64,000 nucleotides of DNA from Pseudomonas brassicacearum subsp. neoaurantiaca (lineage in GTDB: Bacteria > Pseudomonadota > Gammaproteobacteria > Pseudomonadales > Pseudomonadaceae). The notes under the pieces were generated by a model. That model worked only from the letters and a program-made list of their open reading frames with translations, was not told the DNA's origin and made no database searches. Made by a program: the position numbers and the translations under genes. Position 1 is the first letter of the stretch. Each line of letters opens with the position of its first letter. Shown here piece by piece: positions 54,738 through 63,253 of this stretch. The DNA is taken from the NCBI RefSeq assembly GCF_013608025.1, contig NZ_VDLV01000044.1:131355-195354 (forward strand). The letters are read 5' to 3'.

Positions 54738-54871
54738 TACTTACTATCGACACGCTTCACTGTACTTGTGCGGCGACGCCACGCACCATTGCCTTCGTGC
54801 GGGTGGTTGCATTGCTCGTCGCACGCCCTTATCTATTCTTCTCTTTTCCCCTTCTTGGTGCGTAATCCGAT

Positions 54872-55804
54872 ATGAGTTCCGCTCTGTCCATACGGCAGTT
54901 AACCAAAACCTACGGCAACGGTTTCCAGGCCCTGAGTGGTATCGATCTGGACGTCGCCGAAGGTGATTTCTTCGCCTTGCTTGGCCCTAACGGCGCCGGC
55001 AAATCCACCACCATCGGTATTCTTTCCACCCTGGTGAACAAGACCAGCGGCACGGTCAACGTGTTTGGCCATGACCTGGACCGCGAGCCCGCCGCGCTCA
55101 AGCGCTGCATTGGCGTGGTGCCCCAGGAATTCAACTTCAACCAGTTCGAAAAGACCTTCGACATTGTCGTGACCCAAGCGGGGTACTACGGCATTCCGCC
55201 GAAGATCGCCAACGAACGCGCCGAGCAATACCTGACTCAACTGGGCTTGTGGGACAAGCGCGACGTGCCGTCCCGCTCGTTGTCCGGCGGCATGAAGCGC
55301 CGCCTGATGATCGCGCGTGCGTTGGTGCATGAACCGCGCCTGCTGATCCTCGACGAACCGACCGCGGGCGTGGACATCGAGCTGCGTCGTTCGATGTGGA
55401 CCTTCCTGACCGAGTTGAACCAGAAAGGCATCACCATCATCCTCACCACGCATTACCTGGAAGAGGCCGAGCAGCTATGCCGCAACATCGGCATCATCGA
55501 CCACGGCACCATCGTCGAGAACACCAGCATGCGGCAGTTGCTGAGCCAGTTGCATGTGGAAACCTTCCTGCTGGATCTCAAGCATGACCTGAGCGTTGTC
55601 CCACAGCTCGTCGGCTACCCGGCTCGGTTGCTCGACGGTCATACGCTGGAAGTCCAAGTCGACAAATCCGCCGGCATTACCGGGCTGTTCACTCAACTGG
55701 CCCTGCAGGACATTGAAGTGCTGAGCCTGCGCAACAAGACCAATCGCCTTGAGGAGTTGTTCGTGTCCCTGGTGGAAAAAAACCTGGCGAAGGTGGCGGT
55801 ATGA
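54872..55804 (+). CDS. ABC-2 transporter ATP-binding protein (YadG type)
   Basis: A 310-residue ATPase with Walker A LGPNGAGKST near residue 40, Q-loop VVPQEFNFNQF, signature LSGGMKRRL, Walker B LLILDEPTAGVD and switch His in ILTTHYLEEAEQL. The about 80-residue C-terminal extension is typical of the YadG/DrrA group. It pairs with the permease that overlaps its stop by 4 bp (ATGA). Substrate unknown. Confidence 0.93.
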   Translation: MSSALSIRQLTKTYGNGFQALSGIDLDVAEGDFFALLGPNGAGKSTTIGILSTLVNKTSGTVNVFGHDLDREPAALKRCIGVVPQEFNFNQFEKTFDIVVTQAGYYGIPPKIANERAEQYLTQLGLWDKRDVPSRSLSGGMKRRLMIARALVHEPRLLILDEPTAGVDIELRRSMWTFLTELNQKGITIILTTHYLEEAEQLCRNIGIIDHGTIVENTSMRQLLSQLHVETFLLDLKHDLSVVPQLVGYPARLLDGHTLEVQVDKSAGITGLFTQLALQDIEVLSLRNKTNRLEELFVSLVEKNLAKVAV

Positions 55805-56580
55805 GTTCCGAACTGCGACCCAACCTGATCGCCCTCAATACCATTGTCTACCGTGAGGTCCGGCGCTTCATGCGGATCTGGCCGCAGACCTTGCTGCCCC
55901 CGGCTATTACGATGGTTCTGTACTTCGTGATCTTCGGCAATCTGATCGGTCGGCAAATAGGCGACATGGGTGGCTTCACGTACATGGACTACATCGTGCC
56001 GGGACTGATCATGATGTCGGTGATCACCAACTCCTACGGCAACGTCGTGTCGAGTTTCTTCGGTAGCAAGTTCCAGCGCTCGATCGAAGAACTGATGGTC
56101 TCGCCGGTTTCACCCCATACGATCCTGATCGGCTTCACCTTGGGCGGTGTGTTGCGAGGGTTGGCGGTGGGCCTGATCGTGACGTTGCTGTCGCTGTTTT
56201 TCACGGACCTGCAGGTGCATCACCTGGGCGTGACGATCCTGGTGGTCGTCCTGACGGCCACGATCTTTTCGCTGCTGGGTTTCATCAATGCCGTGTTCGC
56301 GCGCAACTTCGATGACATCTCCATCATCCCGACCTTCGTGCTCACGCCGCTGACTTACCTCGGTGGCGTGTTCTATTCGATCTCGTTGCTGCCACCGTTC
56401 TGGCAGACCGTGTCGCTGGCCAACCCGGTGTTGCATATGGTCAACGCGTTTCGCTACGGGATCCTTGGGGTTTCGGACATTCGAATCAGTATTGCGATTA
56501 CGTTCATGCTGGTGGCGACTGTTGTGCTTTATGTGGGCTGCGCGCGGTTGTTGGTGAGCGGGCGGGGGATGCGCACCTGA
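55801..56580 (+). CDS. ABC-2 transporter permease (YadH type)
   Basis: A 259-residue inner-membrane protein with about six helices. They include LLPPAITMVLYFVIFGNLIG, GVLRGLAVGLIVTLLSLFF and the conserved ABC-2 C-terminal region PLTYLGGVFYSISLLPPFWQ followed by NPVLHMVNAFRYGILG. It forms a complex with the preceding ATPase. The cargo is not evident. Confidence 0.93.
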   Translation: MSSELRPNLIALNTIVYREVRRFMRIWPQTLLPPAITMVLYFVIFGNLIGRQIGDMGGFTYMDYIVPGLIMMSVITNSYGNVVSSFFGSKFQRSIEELMVSPVSPHTILIGFTLGGVLRGLAVGLIVTLLSLFFTDLQVHHLGVTILVVVLTATIFSLLGFINAVFARNFDDISIIPTFVLTPLTYLGGVFYSISLLPPFWQTVSLANPVLHMVNAFRYGILGVSDIRISIAITFMLVATVVLYVGCARLLVSGRGMRT

Positions 56581-56595
56581 CAAGACGCGTCGCCT

Positions 56596-56692
56596 TTTTC
56601 GCGAGCAAGCCCGCTCCACACTGATCTATGTCGAACGCTGATCTGGCGTTCACTGAATATCGAATGTGGTAGCGGCCTTGCTCGCGAAGAGG
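56596..56692. repeat. REP doublet (inverted pair)
   Basis: TTCGCGAGCAAGCCCGCTCCACA (from about 56599) and the inverted partner TGTGGTAGCGGCCTTGCTCGCGAA (from about 56665) lie about 45 bp apart, right after the permease gene. The core differs from the 47-48 kb array (GCGGGCTTGCTCGCGAA family), so it is a separate REPIN lineage. Confidence 0.85.
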
Positions 56693-56708
56693 CCAATAAG
56701 AACACCAC

Positions 56709-56740
56709 AAAAAAGGCCTCCATTCCCAGGAGGCCTTTAT
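56709..56740 (-). terminator. Rho-independent terminator of the DUF2062 gene
   Basis: The 10-bp perfect stem AAAGGCCTCC / GGAGGCCTTT (56712-56721 and 56729-56738) with a 7-nt loop is followed on the minus strand by TTT. It lies 8 bp after the DUF2062 stop and could also work for the rightward strand. Confidence 0.88.
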
Positions 56741-56745
56741 GCATC

Positions 56746-57261
56746 TCACTGACGGCTTTTTTTGCGCCGTCGCCACTGCCGCGCCACCCACCAGCGCCAG
56801 TAACTCATGGTCACGAAGTAGGCCAAAGCCCCAAGCACCAACCCCGTCACCACCGAACCCAGCAAAAACGGCTGCCACAACGTCGACAGCTGATGGGTAA
56901 TCCACTCCCAGGTCAATTCGTCCGGCAGCGTGCGGGCGGGCACGTTCATCAGCCAGGCACCGGTTTGATAGGTGCAGAAAAACACCGCGGGCATGGTGAT
57001 GGGGTTGGTCAGCCAGACGAGGCTCACGGCAATCGGGATGTTGCCGCGAACCATGATGGACAGTGCGGCGGCCAGCAACATCTGCAAAGGAATAGGTAGA
57101 AAAGCGGCAAACAATCCGACGGCCATCGCCCGCGCCACTGAATGGCGATTGAGGTGCCAAAGGTTGGGGTCGTGCAGCAGGGTGCCAAGAAAGCGTAAGG
57201 ATTTGTGTTCCCGAATGCTCGCAGGGTCAGGCATGTAGCGTTTGAATAGGCGCCGGGGCAT
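56746..57261 (-). CDS. DUF2062 membrane protein
   Basis: 171 residues from ATG 57261 (MPRRLFKRYMPDP), the standard N-terminus of this family; the frame extends upstream without a ribosome site. Hydrophobic segments include ARAMAVGLFAAFLPIPLQML, IPIAVSLVWLTNPITMPAVF and FLLGSVVTGLVLGALAYFV. A basic tail RQWRRRKKSRQ ends the protein. The family is found next to comEC in many proteobacteria. Function is not established. It is transcribed divergently from comEC with a 144-bp gap. Confidence 0.88.
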   Translation of the reverse strand: MPRRLFKRYMPDPASIREHKSLRFLGTLLHDPNLWHLNRHSVARAMAVGLFAAFLPIPLQMLLAAALSIMVRGNIPIAVSLVWLTNPITMPAVFFCTYQTGAWLMNVPARTLPDELTWEWITHQLSTLWQPFLLGSVVTGLVLGALAYFVTMSYWRWWVARQWRRRKKSRQ

Positions 57262-57405
57262 AAGGCTTCTCGGTCGGGTCAAAGCAGTCAGGCCGCAAGT
57301 ATGTCCGGATTCTACGGTCGGCAGATTCAGACTTTGTGACAATTGATAACGTTCGGGGTGCCGCAGACCGGCTAAGCCTTAGAGGGAACTCTCAAGGATG
57401 GGCTT

Positions 57406-59652
57406 ATGCGCACAGCGATGATCGCGCTCGCACTCGGGCTGTTGGTCCCGATTTTCTTACCGGCCTTGCCGCCGCTGTGGCTGATCGTGGCGATGGTAAT
57501 GGCAGCGCTTGCCATGTTGCCGTTTCGCACTTACCCGGCGAGTTTTTTTCTCCTCGGATTGGCCTGGGCCTGTGTTGGGGCGCAGCTTGCGCTGGATGAC
57601 CGGTTGCCCGCTGCCCTGGATGGTGAAACCCGCTGGGTGGAGGGAAATGTCGTTGGTTTGCCGCAATACAGCGAGGGCATGGTGCGTTTCGAACTGGCCG
57701 ATGCCCACTCCCGACGCACCCGCTTGCCTGCACTGATGCGCCTGGCCTGGTATGGCGGGCCGGCGGTCAAGAGCGGTGAAAAGTGGCGCTTGGCGGTGAA
57801 GCTCAAGCGGCCGGTCGGGTTGCTCAATCCCCATGGTTTCGACTACGAAGCGTGGCTGCTTAGCCGCGGCATCGGCGCGACCGGCACCGTCAAGGAGGGT
57901 TTGCTGGTACAGCCGGCGCAGGGCGCTTGGCGCGACGGGGTGCGCCAGGCGTTGGCAAAGGTCGATGCTCAAGGGCGTTCCGGTGCGCTGACGGCGCTGG
58001 TGCTTGGCGACGGGGCTGGATTGAGCCGCGAAGATTGGCAAGTGCTGCAAGACACCGGCACGGTTCATCTATTAGTGATTTCCGGGCAGCACATCGGCCT
58101 GTTTGCCGGCCTGGTGTACCTGCTGGTGGCTGGCGCGGCGCGTTATGGCGTATGGCCTGCGCGTCTGCCGTGGTTGCCCTGGGCTTGTGCCTTGGCGTTC
58201 GCCGCAGCCCTGGGCTACGGCTTGCTCGCCGGATTCGAAGTGCCGGTGCGGCGGGCCTGCACGATGATCGGTCTGGTGCTGCTGTGGCGCTGGCGTTACC
58301 GCCAGGCCGAACCCTGGTGGGCCTGGCTGCTGGCATTCATTGGGGTGTTGATGTTCGATCCGCTGGCGAGCCTGCGCCCCGGGTTCTGGTTGTCGTTTGC
58401 CGCCGTCGCGATATTGATGTTCACCTTCGGCGGTCGCCTGGGCCCCTGGCGCTGGTGGCAGACCTGGACCCGTGCCCAGTGGCTGATAGCGCTCGGGTTA
58501 TGCCCGTTGTTATTGATCCTTGGCTTGCCGGTCAGCCTGAGCGGTCCGTTGGTCAACCTGGTAGCGGTGCCCTGGATAAGTCTGCTTGTACTGCCGACGG
58601 CTCTGCTTGGCACGGCGTTGCTGCCGGTTCCGGGCGTCGGGGAAAGTCTGCTGTGGGTCGCCGGTGGGTTGCTCGACCTGCTGTTCCAAGGCCTCGGGCT
58701 GGTCGCCGGGCGAATGTCGGCCTGGATGCCTCCCGCCGTCCCGCTGTGGGCGCTGTGTATCGCGGCGCTCGGCGCTGTGCTGCTGTTGCTTCCCAAAGGC
58801 CTGCCGTTGCGCGTCCTGGGTTGGCCGATGTTGATGCTGATCGTCTTCCCTCCTCGGGCAGAGGTGCCTCACGGACGTGCTGAGATCTGGCACTTGGATG
58901 TTGGCCAGGGTCTGGCGGTCCTGGTGCGTACCCATCGGCATGCATTGCTGTATGACGCCGGGCCACGCTTTGGCGAGGCCGATGCCGGCGAGCGCGTGGT
59001 GGTTCCGACCTTGCGCAAACTCGGTGTGGGACGGTTGGACCTGATGCTGCTCAGTCACGCCGACGCTGATCATGCCGGCGGTGCCCGCGCGGTGCGCAAT
59101 GGATTGCCGACGACTCGGGTGATCAGCGGCGATCCTGATGCGCTGCCCGCCGATCTGCTGGCAGGGCCGTGCGACAGCGGCGAAAGCTGGGAATGGGATG
59201 GGGTCCGGTTCGAGATGTGGCGCTGGGCGTCAGCCTTCGAAAGCAACCAGAAGTCCTGCGTCTTGCTGATTGAAGCCGACGGCGAGCGGTTGCTGTTGAC
59301 CGGTGATATCGATGCCCATGCCGAGCGAGCCCTGCTCGATGGGCCGCTGGGAGCGCCGACTCATTGGCTGGCCGCACCGCATCATGGCAGTCGCAGTTCG
59401 TCGTCGATGGCGCTGTTGACGCGTCTCAAGCCGCATTCGATATTGATTTCCCGAGGGCGAAACAATGCATTCGGCCATCCGCATCCCTGGGTCATGCAGC
59501 GGTATAAAAGGTTGGGCATGGCAATCCACGACAGCGCCGAGCAGGGTGCCATTCGTCTGCAACTGGGTGCCTTCGAACCCGCGCGCACCGAGGCTGGGAA
59601 TCGCCGCTACTGGCGCGAGCCGCCGTCCGCTGGGCCGCCGCCCCGGCATTGA
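57406..59652 (+). CDS. comEC: DNA uptake channel ComEC/Rec2
   Basis: 748 residues. An N-terminal helix group and DUF4131 region (about 1-180) come first. The polytopic Competence domain (about 190-480; VHLLVISGQHIGLFAGLVYL and FEVPVRRACTMIGL) follows. A C-terminal metallo-beta-lactamase-like domain (about 500-730) has LSHADADHAGG, LLLTGDID and APHHGSRSSSS. ComEC carries single-stranded DNA through the inner membrane during transformation. AAGGA precedes the ATG. The gene is intact and full length, but whether the strain is competent cannot be said. Confidence 0.94.
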   Translation: MRTAMIALALGLLVPIFLPALPPLWLIVAMVMAALAMLPFRTYPASFFLLGLAWACVGAQLALDDRLPAALDGETRWVEGNVVGLPQYSEGMVRFELADAHSRRTRLPALMRLAWYGGPAVKSGEKWRLAVKLKRPVGLLNPHGFDYEAWLLSRGIGATGTVKEGLLVQPAQGAWRDGVRQALAKVDAQGRSGALTALVLGDGAGLSREDWQVLQDTGTVHLLVISGQHIGLFAGLVYLLVAGAARYGVWPARLPWLPWACALAFAAALGYGLLAGFEVPVRRACTMIGLVLLWRWRYRQAEPWWAWLLAFIGVLMFDPLASLRPGFWLSFAAVAILMFTFGGRLGPWRWWQTWTRAQWLIALGLCPLLLILGLPVSLSGPLVNLVAVPWISLLVLPTALLGTALLPVPGVGESLLWVAGGLLDLLFQGLGLVAGRMSAWMPPAVPLWALCIAALGAVLLLLPKGLPLRVLGWPMLMLIVFPPRAEVPHGRAEIWHLDVGQGLAVLVRTHRHALLYDAGPRFGEADAGERVVVPTLRKLGVGRLDLMLLSHADADHAGGARAVRNGLPTTRVISGDPDALPADLLAGPCDSGESWEWDGVRFEMWRWASAFESNQKSCVLLIEADGERLLLTGDIDAHAERALLDGPLGAPTHWLAAPHHGSRSSSSMALLTRLKPHSILISRGRNNAFGHPHPWVMQRYKRLGMAIHDSAEQGAIRLQLGAFEPARTEAGNRRYWREPPSAGPPPRH

Positions 59653-59748
59653 CCTGCCTCAGTGTTGTGGGTGGTGTTGTTGGCTGGGCGAGCCTGCACG
59701 GCGAGTCTGTATGATAAAGTGGCGCACTTTTTCGAGGGGGCTGTCACT

Positions 59749-60384
59749 GTGTGGGAATTGGTCAAATCCGGCGGCTGGATGATGTTGCCGATCATTCTGA
59801 GTTCCATCGCGGCACTGGGTATCGTTGCCGAACGCCTGTGGACCCTGCGGGCCAGTCGCGTAACTCCGGAGCATTTGCTCGGGCAGGTCTGGGTCTGGAT
59901 CAAGGACAAGCAACTGAACAAGGACAAGCTCAAGGAACTGCGGGCCAGTTCGCCGCTGGGAGAAATCCTTGCCGCAGGCCTGGCCAACTCCAAGCATGGT
60001 CGCGAGATCATGAAGGAGTGCATCGAAGAGGCAGCCGCCCGGGTCATCCATGAACTGGAGCGCTACCTCAATGCCTTGGGCACCATCGCCGCGATGGCGC
60101 CGCTGTTGGGCCTGCTGGGTACGGTGCTGGGCATGATCGATATTTTCAGCGCTTTTACCGGTACCGGCATGACCACCAATGCGTCGGTGCTGGCGGGCGG
60201 TATTTCCAAAGCCTTGATCACCACCGCCGCGGGTTTGATGGTGGGTATCCCCTCGGTGTTTTTCCATCGTTTCCTGCAACGCCGCGTCGACGAGCTGGTG
60301 GTGGGCATGGAGCAGGAAGCCATCAAGTTGGTCGAGGTGGTGCAGGGCGATCGTGAAGTGGACCTGGCCGGGGGCAAGAAGTGA
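59749..60384 (+). CDS. MotA/TolQ/ExbB proton-channel family protein
   Basis: 211 residues from GTG 59749 (MWELVKSGGWMMLPIILSS), with GAGGGG 9 bp before; an open frame extends upstream to 59662 without support. There are three helices: residues about 10-30, then the family core LNALGTIAAMAPLLGLLGTV and the third at ALITTAAGLMVGIPSVFFH. It forms an inner-membrane motor with the ExbD-like protein whose gene overlaps by 4 bp. This copy, between comEC and lpxK, is conserved in Pseudomonas. It energises an outer-membrane process, possibly TonB-dependent uptake, but a link to the siderophore receptor is only a guess. Confidence 0.92.
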   Translation: MWELVKSGGWMMLPIILSSIAALGIVAERLWTLRASRVTPEHLLGQVWVWIKDKQLNKDKLKELRASSPLGEILAAGLANSKHGREIMKECIEEAAARVIHELERYLNALGTIAAMAPLLGLLGTVLGMIDIFSAFTGTGMTTNASVLAGGISKALITTAAGLMVGIPSVFFHRFLQRRVDELVVGMEQEAIKLVEVVQGDREVDLAGGKK

Positions 60385-60809
60385 AATTCCGCCGCAAACC
60401 ACGGGAAAACATCGAGATCAATCTCGCGTCGCTGATCGACGTGGTTTTCATCCTGCTGCTGTTTTTCGTCGTGACCACCACGTTCACCCGGGAAACCCAG
60501 CTCAAGGTCGAGTTGCCGGAGGCCGTCAGTGGCTCGCCAGCTGAAGACCAGCAATTGAAAAACCTCGAAGTCACGATCAGCGCCGAAGGGACGTTCTCGG
60601 TGAACAACCAGTTGCTGCCCAAAAGTGACCTGGCGAGCCTGATCGAGGCCTTGCAGAAGGAATCCGGCGGCGACACCAGCCTGCCGCTGTCCATCAGCGC
60701 CGACGGCAAGACGCCCCATCAATCGGTCATCACGGCCATGGACGCAGCCGGCAAGCTCGGCTTCAGCCATCTGCGCATGACCACGGTCGAGGCGGCGCCT
60801 GCACCTTGA
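60381..60809 (+). CDS. ExbD/TolR family protein
   Basis: 142 residues with a short cytoplasmic N-terminus (KFRRKPRENIEINLASL). A single helix carries the essential Asp (IDVVFILLLFFVVTTTF). A periplasmic domain follows, ending QSVITAMDAAGKLGFSHLRM. Partner of the preceding ExbB-like protein. The stop overlaps the lpxK start (TGATG). Confidence 0.93.
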   Translation: MKFRRKPRENIEINLASLIDVVFILLLFFVVTTTFTRETQLKVELPEAVSGSPAEDQQLKNLEVTISAEGTFSVNNQLLPKSDLASLIEALQKESGGDTSLPLSISADGKTPHQSVITAMDAAGKLGFSHLRMTTVEAAPAP

Positions 60810-61819
60810 TGGCCATGTCCGATCGATTGCTTGCCGCCTGGTATGAAGGGCATCCCGCCCTGACGCTGCTGCGACCGCTGGAATGGCTGTACCGACGCGT
60901 CGTGGTCGGCAAGCGCGAGCGTTTCCTGGCGGGCGAGGGTGAGATATACCAGCCGCCCGTGCCACTGGTGGTGGTCGGCAATATCACCGTGGGCGGCACT
61001 GGCAAGACGCCGTTGATCCTGTGGATGATCGAGCATTGCCAGCGCAGTGGCCTGCGGGTCGGCGTGGTCAGCCGGGGTTATGGTGCCAAGCCGCCGCAAT
61101 TGCCTTGGCGAGTCGAGGCCAGCCAAGGCGCCAGCATCGCTGGCGACGAGCCATTGCTGATCGTCCAGCGCACCGGCGTGCCGTTGATGATCGATCCCGA
61201 TCGCAGCCGGGCTGTCCGGGCTTTGCTGGAGGCCGAGCCGCTGGACTTGATCCTGTCCGACGACGGCATGCAGCATTATCGGCTGGCCCGCGATCTCGAG
61301 TTGGTATTGATCGACAATGCCCGGGGGCTGGGCAATAGGCGTTGCCTGCCCGCCGGCCCGTTGCGCGAGCCGGTCGAGCGCCTGCAATCGGTCGACGCCG
61401 TGCTGTTCAACGGCGCCGCCGCTGATCGCGACGACGGCTTTGCCTTCGAGTTGCGGCCCACCGCGCTGGTCAACCTGGCCAGTGGTGAACGGCGCCCCAT
61501 CGACCATTTTCCAGCAGGCCAGGCCTTGCATGCCGTGGCCGGCATCGGCAATCCCCAGCGTTTCTTCAAGACCCTCGAAACGCTACACTGGCGGCCCATA
61601 CCGCACGGGTTTGCCGACCATGCCGAATACAGCGCCGAGGCCTTGAGCTTCATGCCGTCCCTGCCAGTGGTCATGACGGAAAAGGACGCAGTCAAATGCC
61701 GCGCCTTCGCCGCGCCCGACTGGTGGTATCTGGCGGTGGACGCTGCTCCGTCACCGGCCTTCGCGGCCTGGTTCGATACGCAGTTGATGCGCCTGTTGCC
61801 GGATCGACTCTTGCCTTAA
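60809..61819 (+). CDS. lpxK: Tetraacyldisaccharide 4'-kinase LpxK
   Basis: A 336-residue inner-membrane kinase that phosphorylates the lipid A precursor at the 4' position. It has an N-terminal amphipathic/membrane segment (HPALTLLRPLEWLYRRVVVG), the P-loop VVGNITVGGTGKTPLIL near residue 55, and SRGYGAKPP. The DDGMQHYRLARDLEL motif and a C-terminal VMTEKDAVKCRAF are also visible. ATG 60809 overlaps the exbD stop; ATG 60815 is two codons later. Essential housekeeping gene. Confidence 0.96.
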   Translation: MAMSDRLLAAWYEGHPALTLLRPLEWLYRRVVVGKRERFLAGEGEIYQPPVPLVVVGNITVGGTGKTPLILWMIEHCQRSGLRVGVVSRGYGAKPPQLPWRVEASQGASIAGDEPLLIVQRTGVPLMIDPDRSRAVRALLEAEPLDLILSDDGMQHYRLARDLELVLIDNARGLGNRRCLPAGPLREPVERLQSVDAVLFNGAAADRDDGFAFELRPTALVNLASGERRPIDHFPAGQALHAVAGIGNPQRFFKTLETLHWRPIPHGFADHAEYSAEALSFMPSLPVVMTEKDAVKCRAFAAPDWWYLAVDAAPSPAFAAWFDTQLMRLLPDRLLP

Positions 61820-61842
61820 CACGTTTTATCCAGGGGAATTAC

Positions 61843-62028
61843 ATGGACACCAAACTGCTCGATATCCTGGCTTGCCCGGTCTGCAAAGGCCCGCTCAAGC
61901 TCAGCGCCGACAAGACCGAGCTGATCAGCAAGGGCGCCGGATTGGCCTATCCGATTCGCGACGGCATCCCAGTGATGCTCGAGAGCGAAGCCCGCACCCT
62001 GACCACTGATGAGCGCCTGGATAAATGA
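61843..62028 (+). CDS. Trm112-family small zinc-ribbon-like protein (YcaR type)
   Basis: 61 residues: LLDILACPVCKGPLKLS, then ELISKGAGLAYPIRDGIPVML. One CPxC pair is present as in the bacterial YcaR/UPF0434 group. The family acts as small activator or partner proteins in eukaryotes and archaea; the bacterial role is unclear. AGGGGAA precedes the ATG, and the stop overlaps the kdsB start by 4 bp. Confidence 0.92.
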   Translation: MDTKLLDILACPVCKGPLKLSADKTELISKGAGLAYPIRDGIPVMLESEARTLTTDERLDK

Positions 62029-62789
62029 CCACTGCCTTTACCGTCGTCATTCCGTCGCGCTTTGCCTCGACGCGTTTGCCCGGCAAGCCGCTGCTGTTGA
62101 TCGCCGGCAAGCCGATGATCCAGCATGTCTGGGAGCAGGCCAGCAAGAGCAGCGCCCAGCGCGTGGTGGTCGCGACCGATGACGCGCGCATCGTGGAAGC
62201 CTGCAAGGGTTTCGGCGCCGAGGTGGTGATGACCCGTGAGGATCATAATTCCGGTACTGATCGCCTGGCGGAGGTGGCCGAAAAACTCGGTCTCTCGCCC
62301 GACGCCATCGTGGTCAACGTGCAAGGTGACGAGCCGATGATTCCGCCCAGCGTGATCGATCAGGTCGCGGCCAACCTGGCGGCTCACCCGGAAGCACAGA
62401 TGGCTACCCTGGCCGAGCCGATCGAGGACGTGCAGACCCTGTTCAATCCCAGCGTGGTCAAGGTCGTCAGCGACCTCAATGGCCTGGCGCTGACCTTCAG
62501 TCGGGCGACGTTGCCGTGGGCCCGGGAGGCATTCGCCAAGAACCCGGACGTGTTGCCCGAAGGCGTACCGTACCGTCGTCACATCGGCATTTATGCCTAC
62601 CGCGCCGGTTTCCTCCAGGATTTCGTGGCGTGGGGGCCGTGCTGGCTGGAAAACACCGAATCCCTGGAACAGCTGCGTGCCTTGTGGCACGGCGTGCGAA
62701 TCCATGTTGCCGATGCGCTGATCGCCCCGCCCACCGGTGTCGATACCCTTGAAGACCTTGAGCGCATCCGTCGCCTGTTGGAGGCTTGA
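62025..62789 (+). CDS. kdsB: 3-deoxy-manno-octulosonate cytidylyltransferase KdsB
   Basis: 254 residues. It activates Kdo to CMP-Kdo for lipopolysaccharide core synthesis. Visible motifs are the nucleotide-binding start VVIPSRFASTRLPGKPL, DRLAEVAEKL, the metal site NVQGDEPMIPP, YRRHIGIYAYRAGFL and the ending GVDTLEDLERIRRLL. Normal length. It is coupled to its neighbours on both sides by overlapping stop and start codons. Confidence 0.96.
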   Translation: MTTAFTVVIPSRFASTRLPGKPLLLIAGKPMIQHVWEQASKSSAQRVVVATDDARIVEACKGFGAEVVMTREDHNSGTDRLAEVAEKLGLSPDAIVVNVQGDEPMIPPSVIDQVAANLAAHPEAQMATLAEPIEDVQTLFNPSVVKVVSDLNGLALTFSRATLPWAREAFAKNPDVLPEGVPYRRHIGIYAYRAGFLQDFVAWGPCWLENTESLEQLRALWHGVRIHVADALIAPPTGVDTLEDLERIRRLLEA

Positions 62790-63253
62790 TGCGGGTTTTG
62801 TTCGTCTGTCTGGGCAACATCTGTCGGTCGCCGACTGCCGAAGGCATCTTGCGCCACAAGTTGCGCGAGGCCGGGCTGGAGGGGCAGGTGGAAGTCGCTT
62901 CCGCCGGTACCGGCGACTGGCACGTCGGCAAGGCGCCGGACAAACGCAGCATGGCCGCGGCCCTGCGTCGCGGCTACGACTTGTCGGCCCAACGTGCCCG
63001 GCAGGTGACCCGTGCCGATTTCGCCGCCTACGACCTGATCCTGGCAATGGACAGCAGCAATCTGCGCAATCTCAAGACCCTGCAACCGGCCAATGCCCGT
63101 GCGGAACTGGATCTGTTCCTGCGTCGTTACGAGGCCGAACTCGACGACGTACCAGACCCGTACTACGACGGTGAGCAAGGTTTCGAGCAGGTGTTGGACC
63201 TGATCGAATGCGCCACGGATCGTCTGGTGATCGAATTGAAGGGGCGGTTATGA
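62789..63253 (+). CDS. Low-molecular-weight protein-tyrosine phosphatase
   Basis: 154 residues with the active-site loop VCLGNICRSPTAEG (CX5R-S) at residues 6-19 and the general-acid loop DPYYDGEQGFE near residue 125. ATG 62789 overlaps the kdsB stop; a TTG just upstream is in frame but not needed. The family dephosphorylates tyrosine-phosphorylated proteins. Its substrate here is unknown. It sits between kdsB and murB as in other Pseudomonas. Confidence 0.95.
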   Translation: MRVLFVCLGNICRSPTAEGILRHKLREAGLEGQVEVASAGTGDWHVGKAPDKRSMAAALRRGYDLSAQRARQVTRADFAAYDLILAMDSSNLRNLKTLQPANARAELDLFLRRYEAELDDVPDPYYDGEQGFEQVLDLIECATDRLVIELKGRL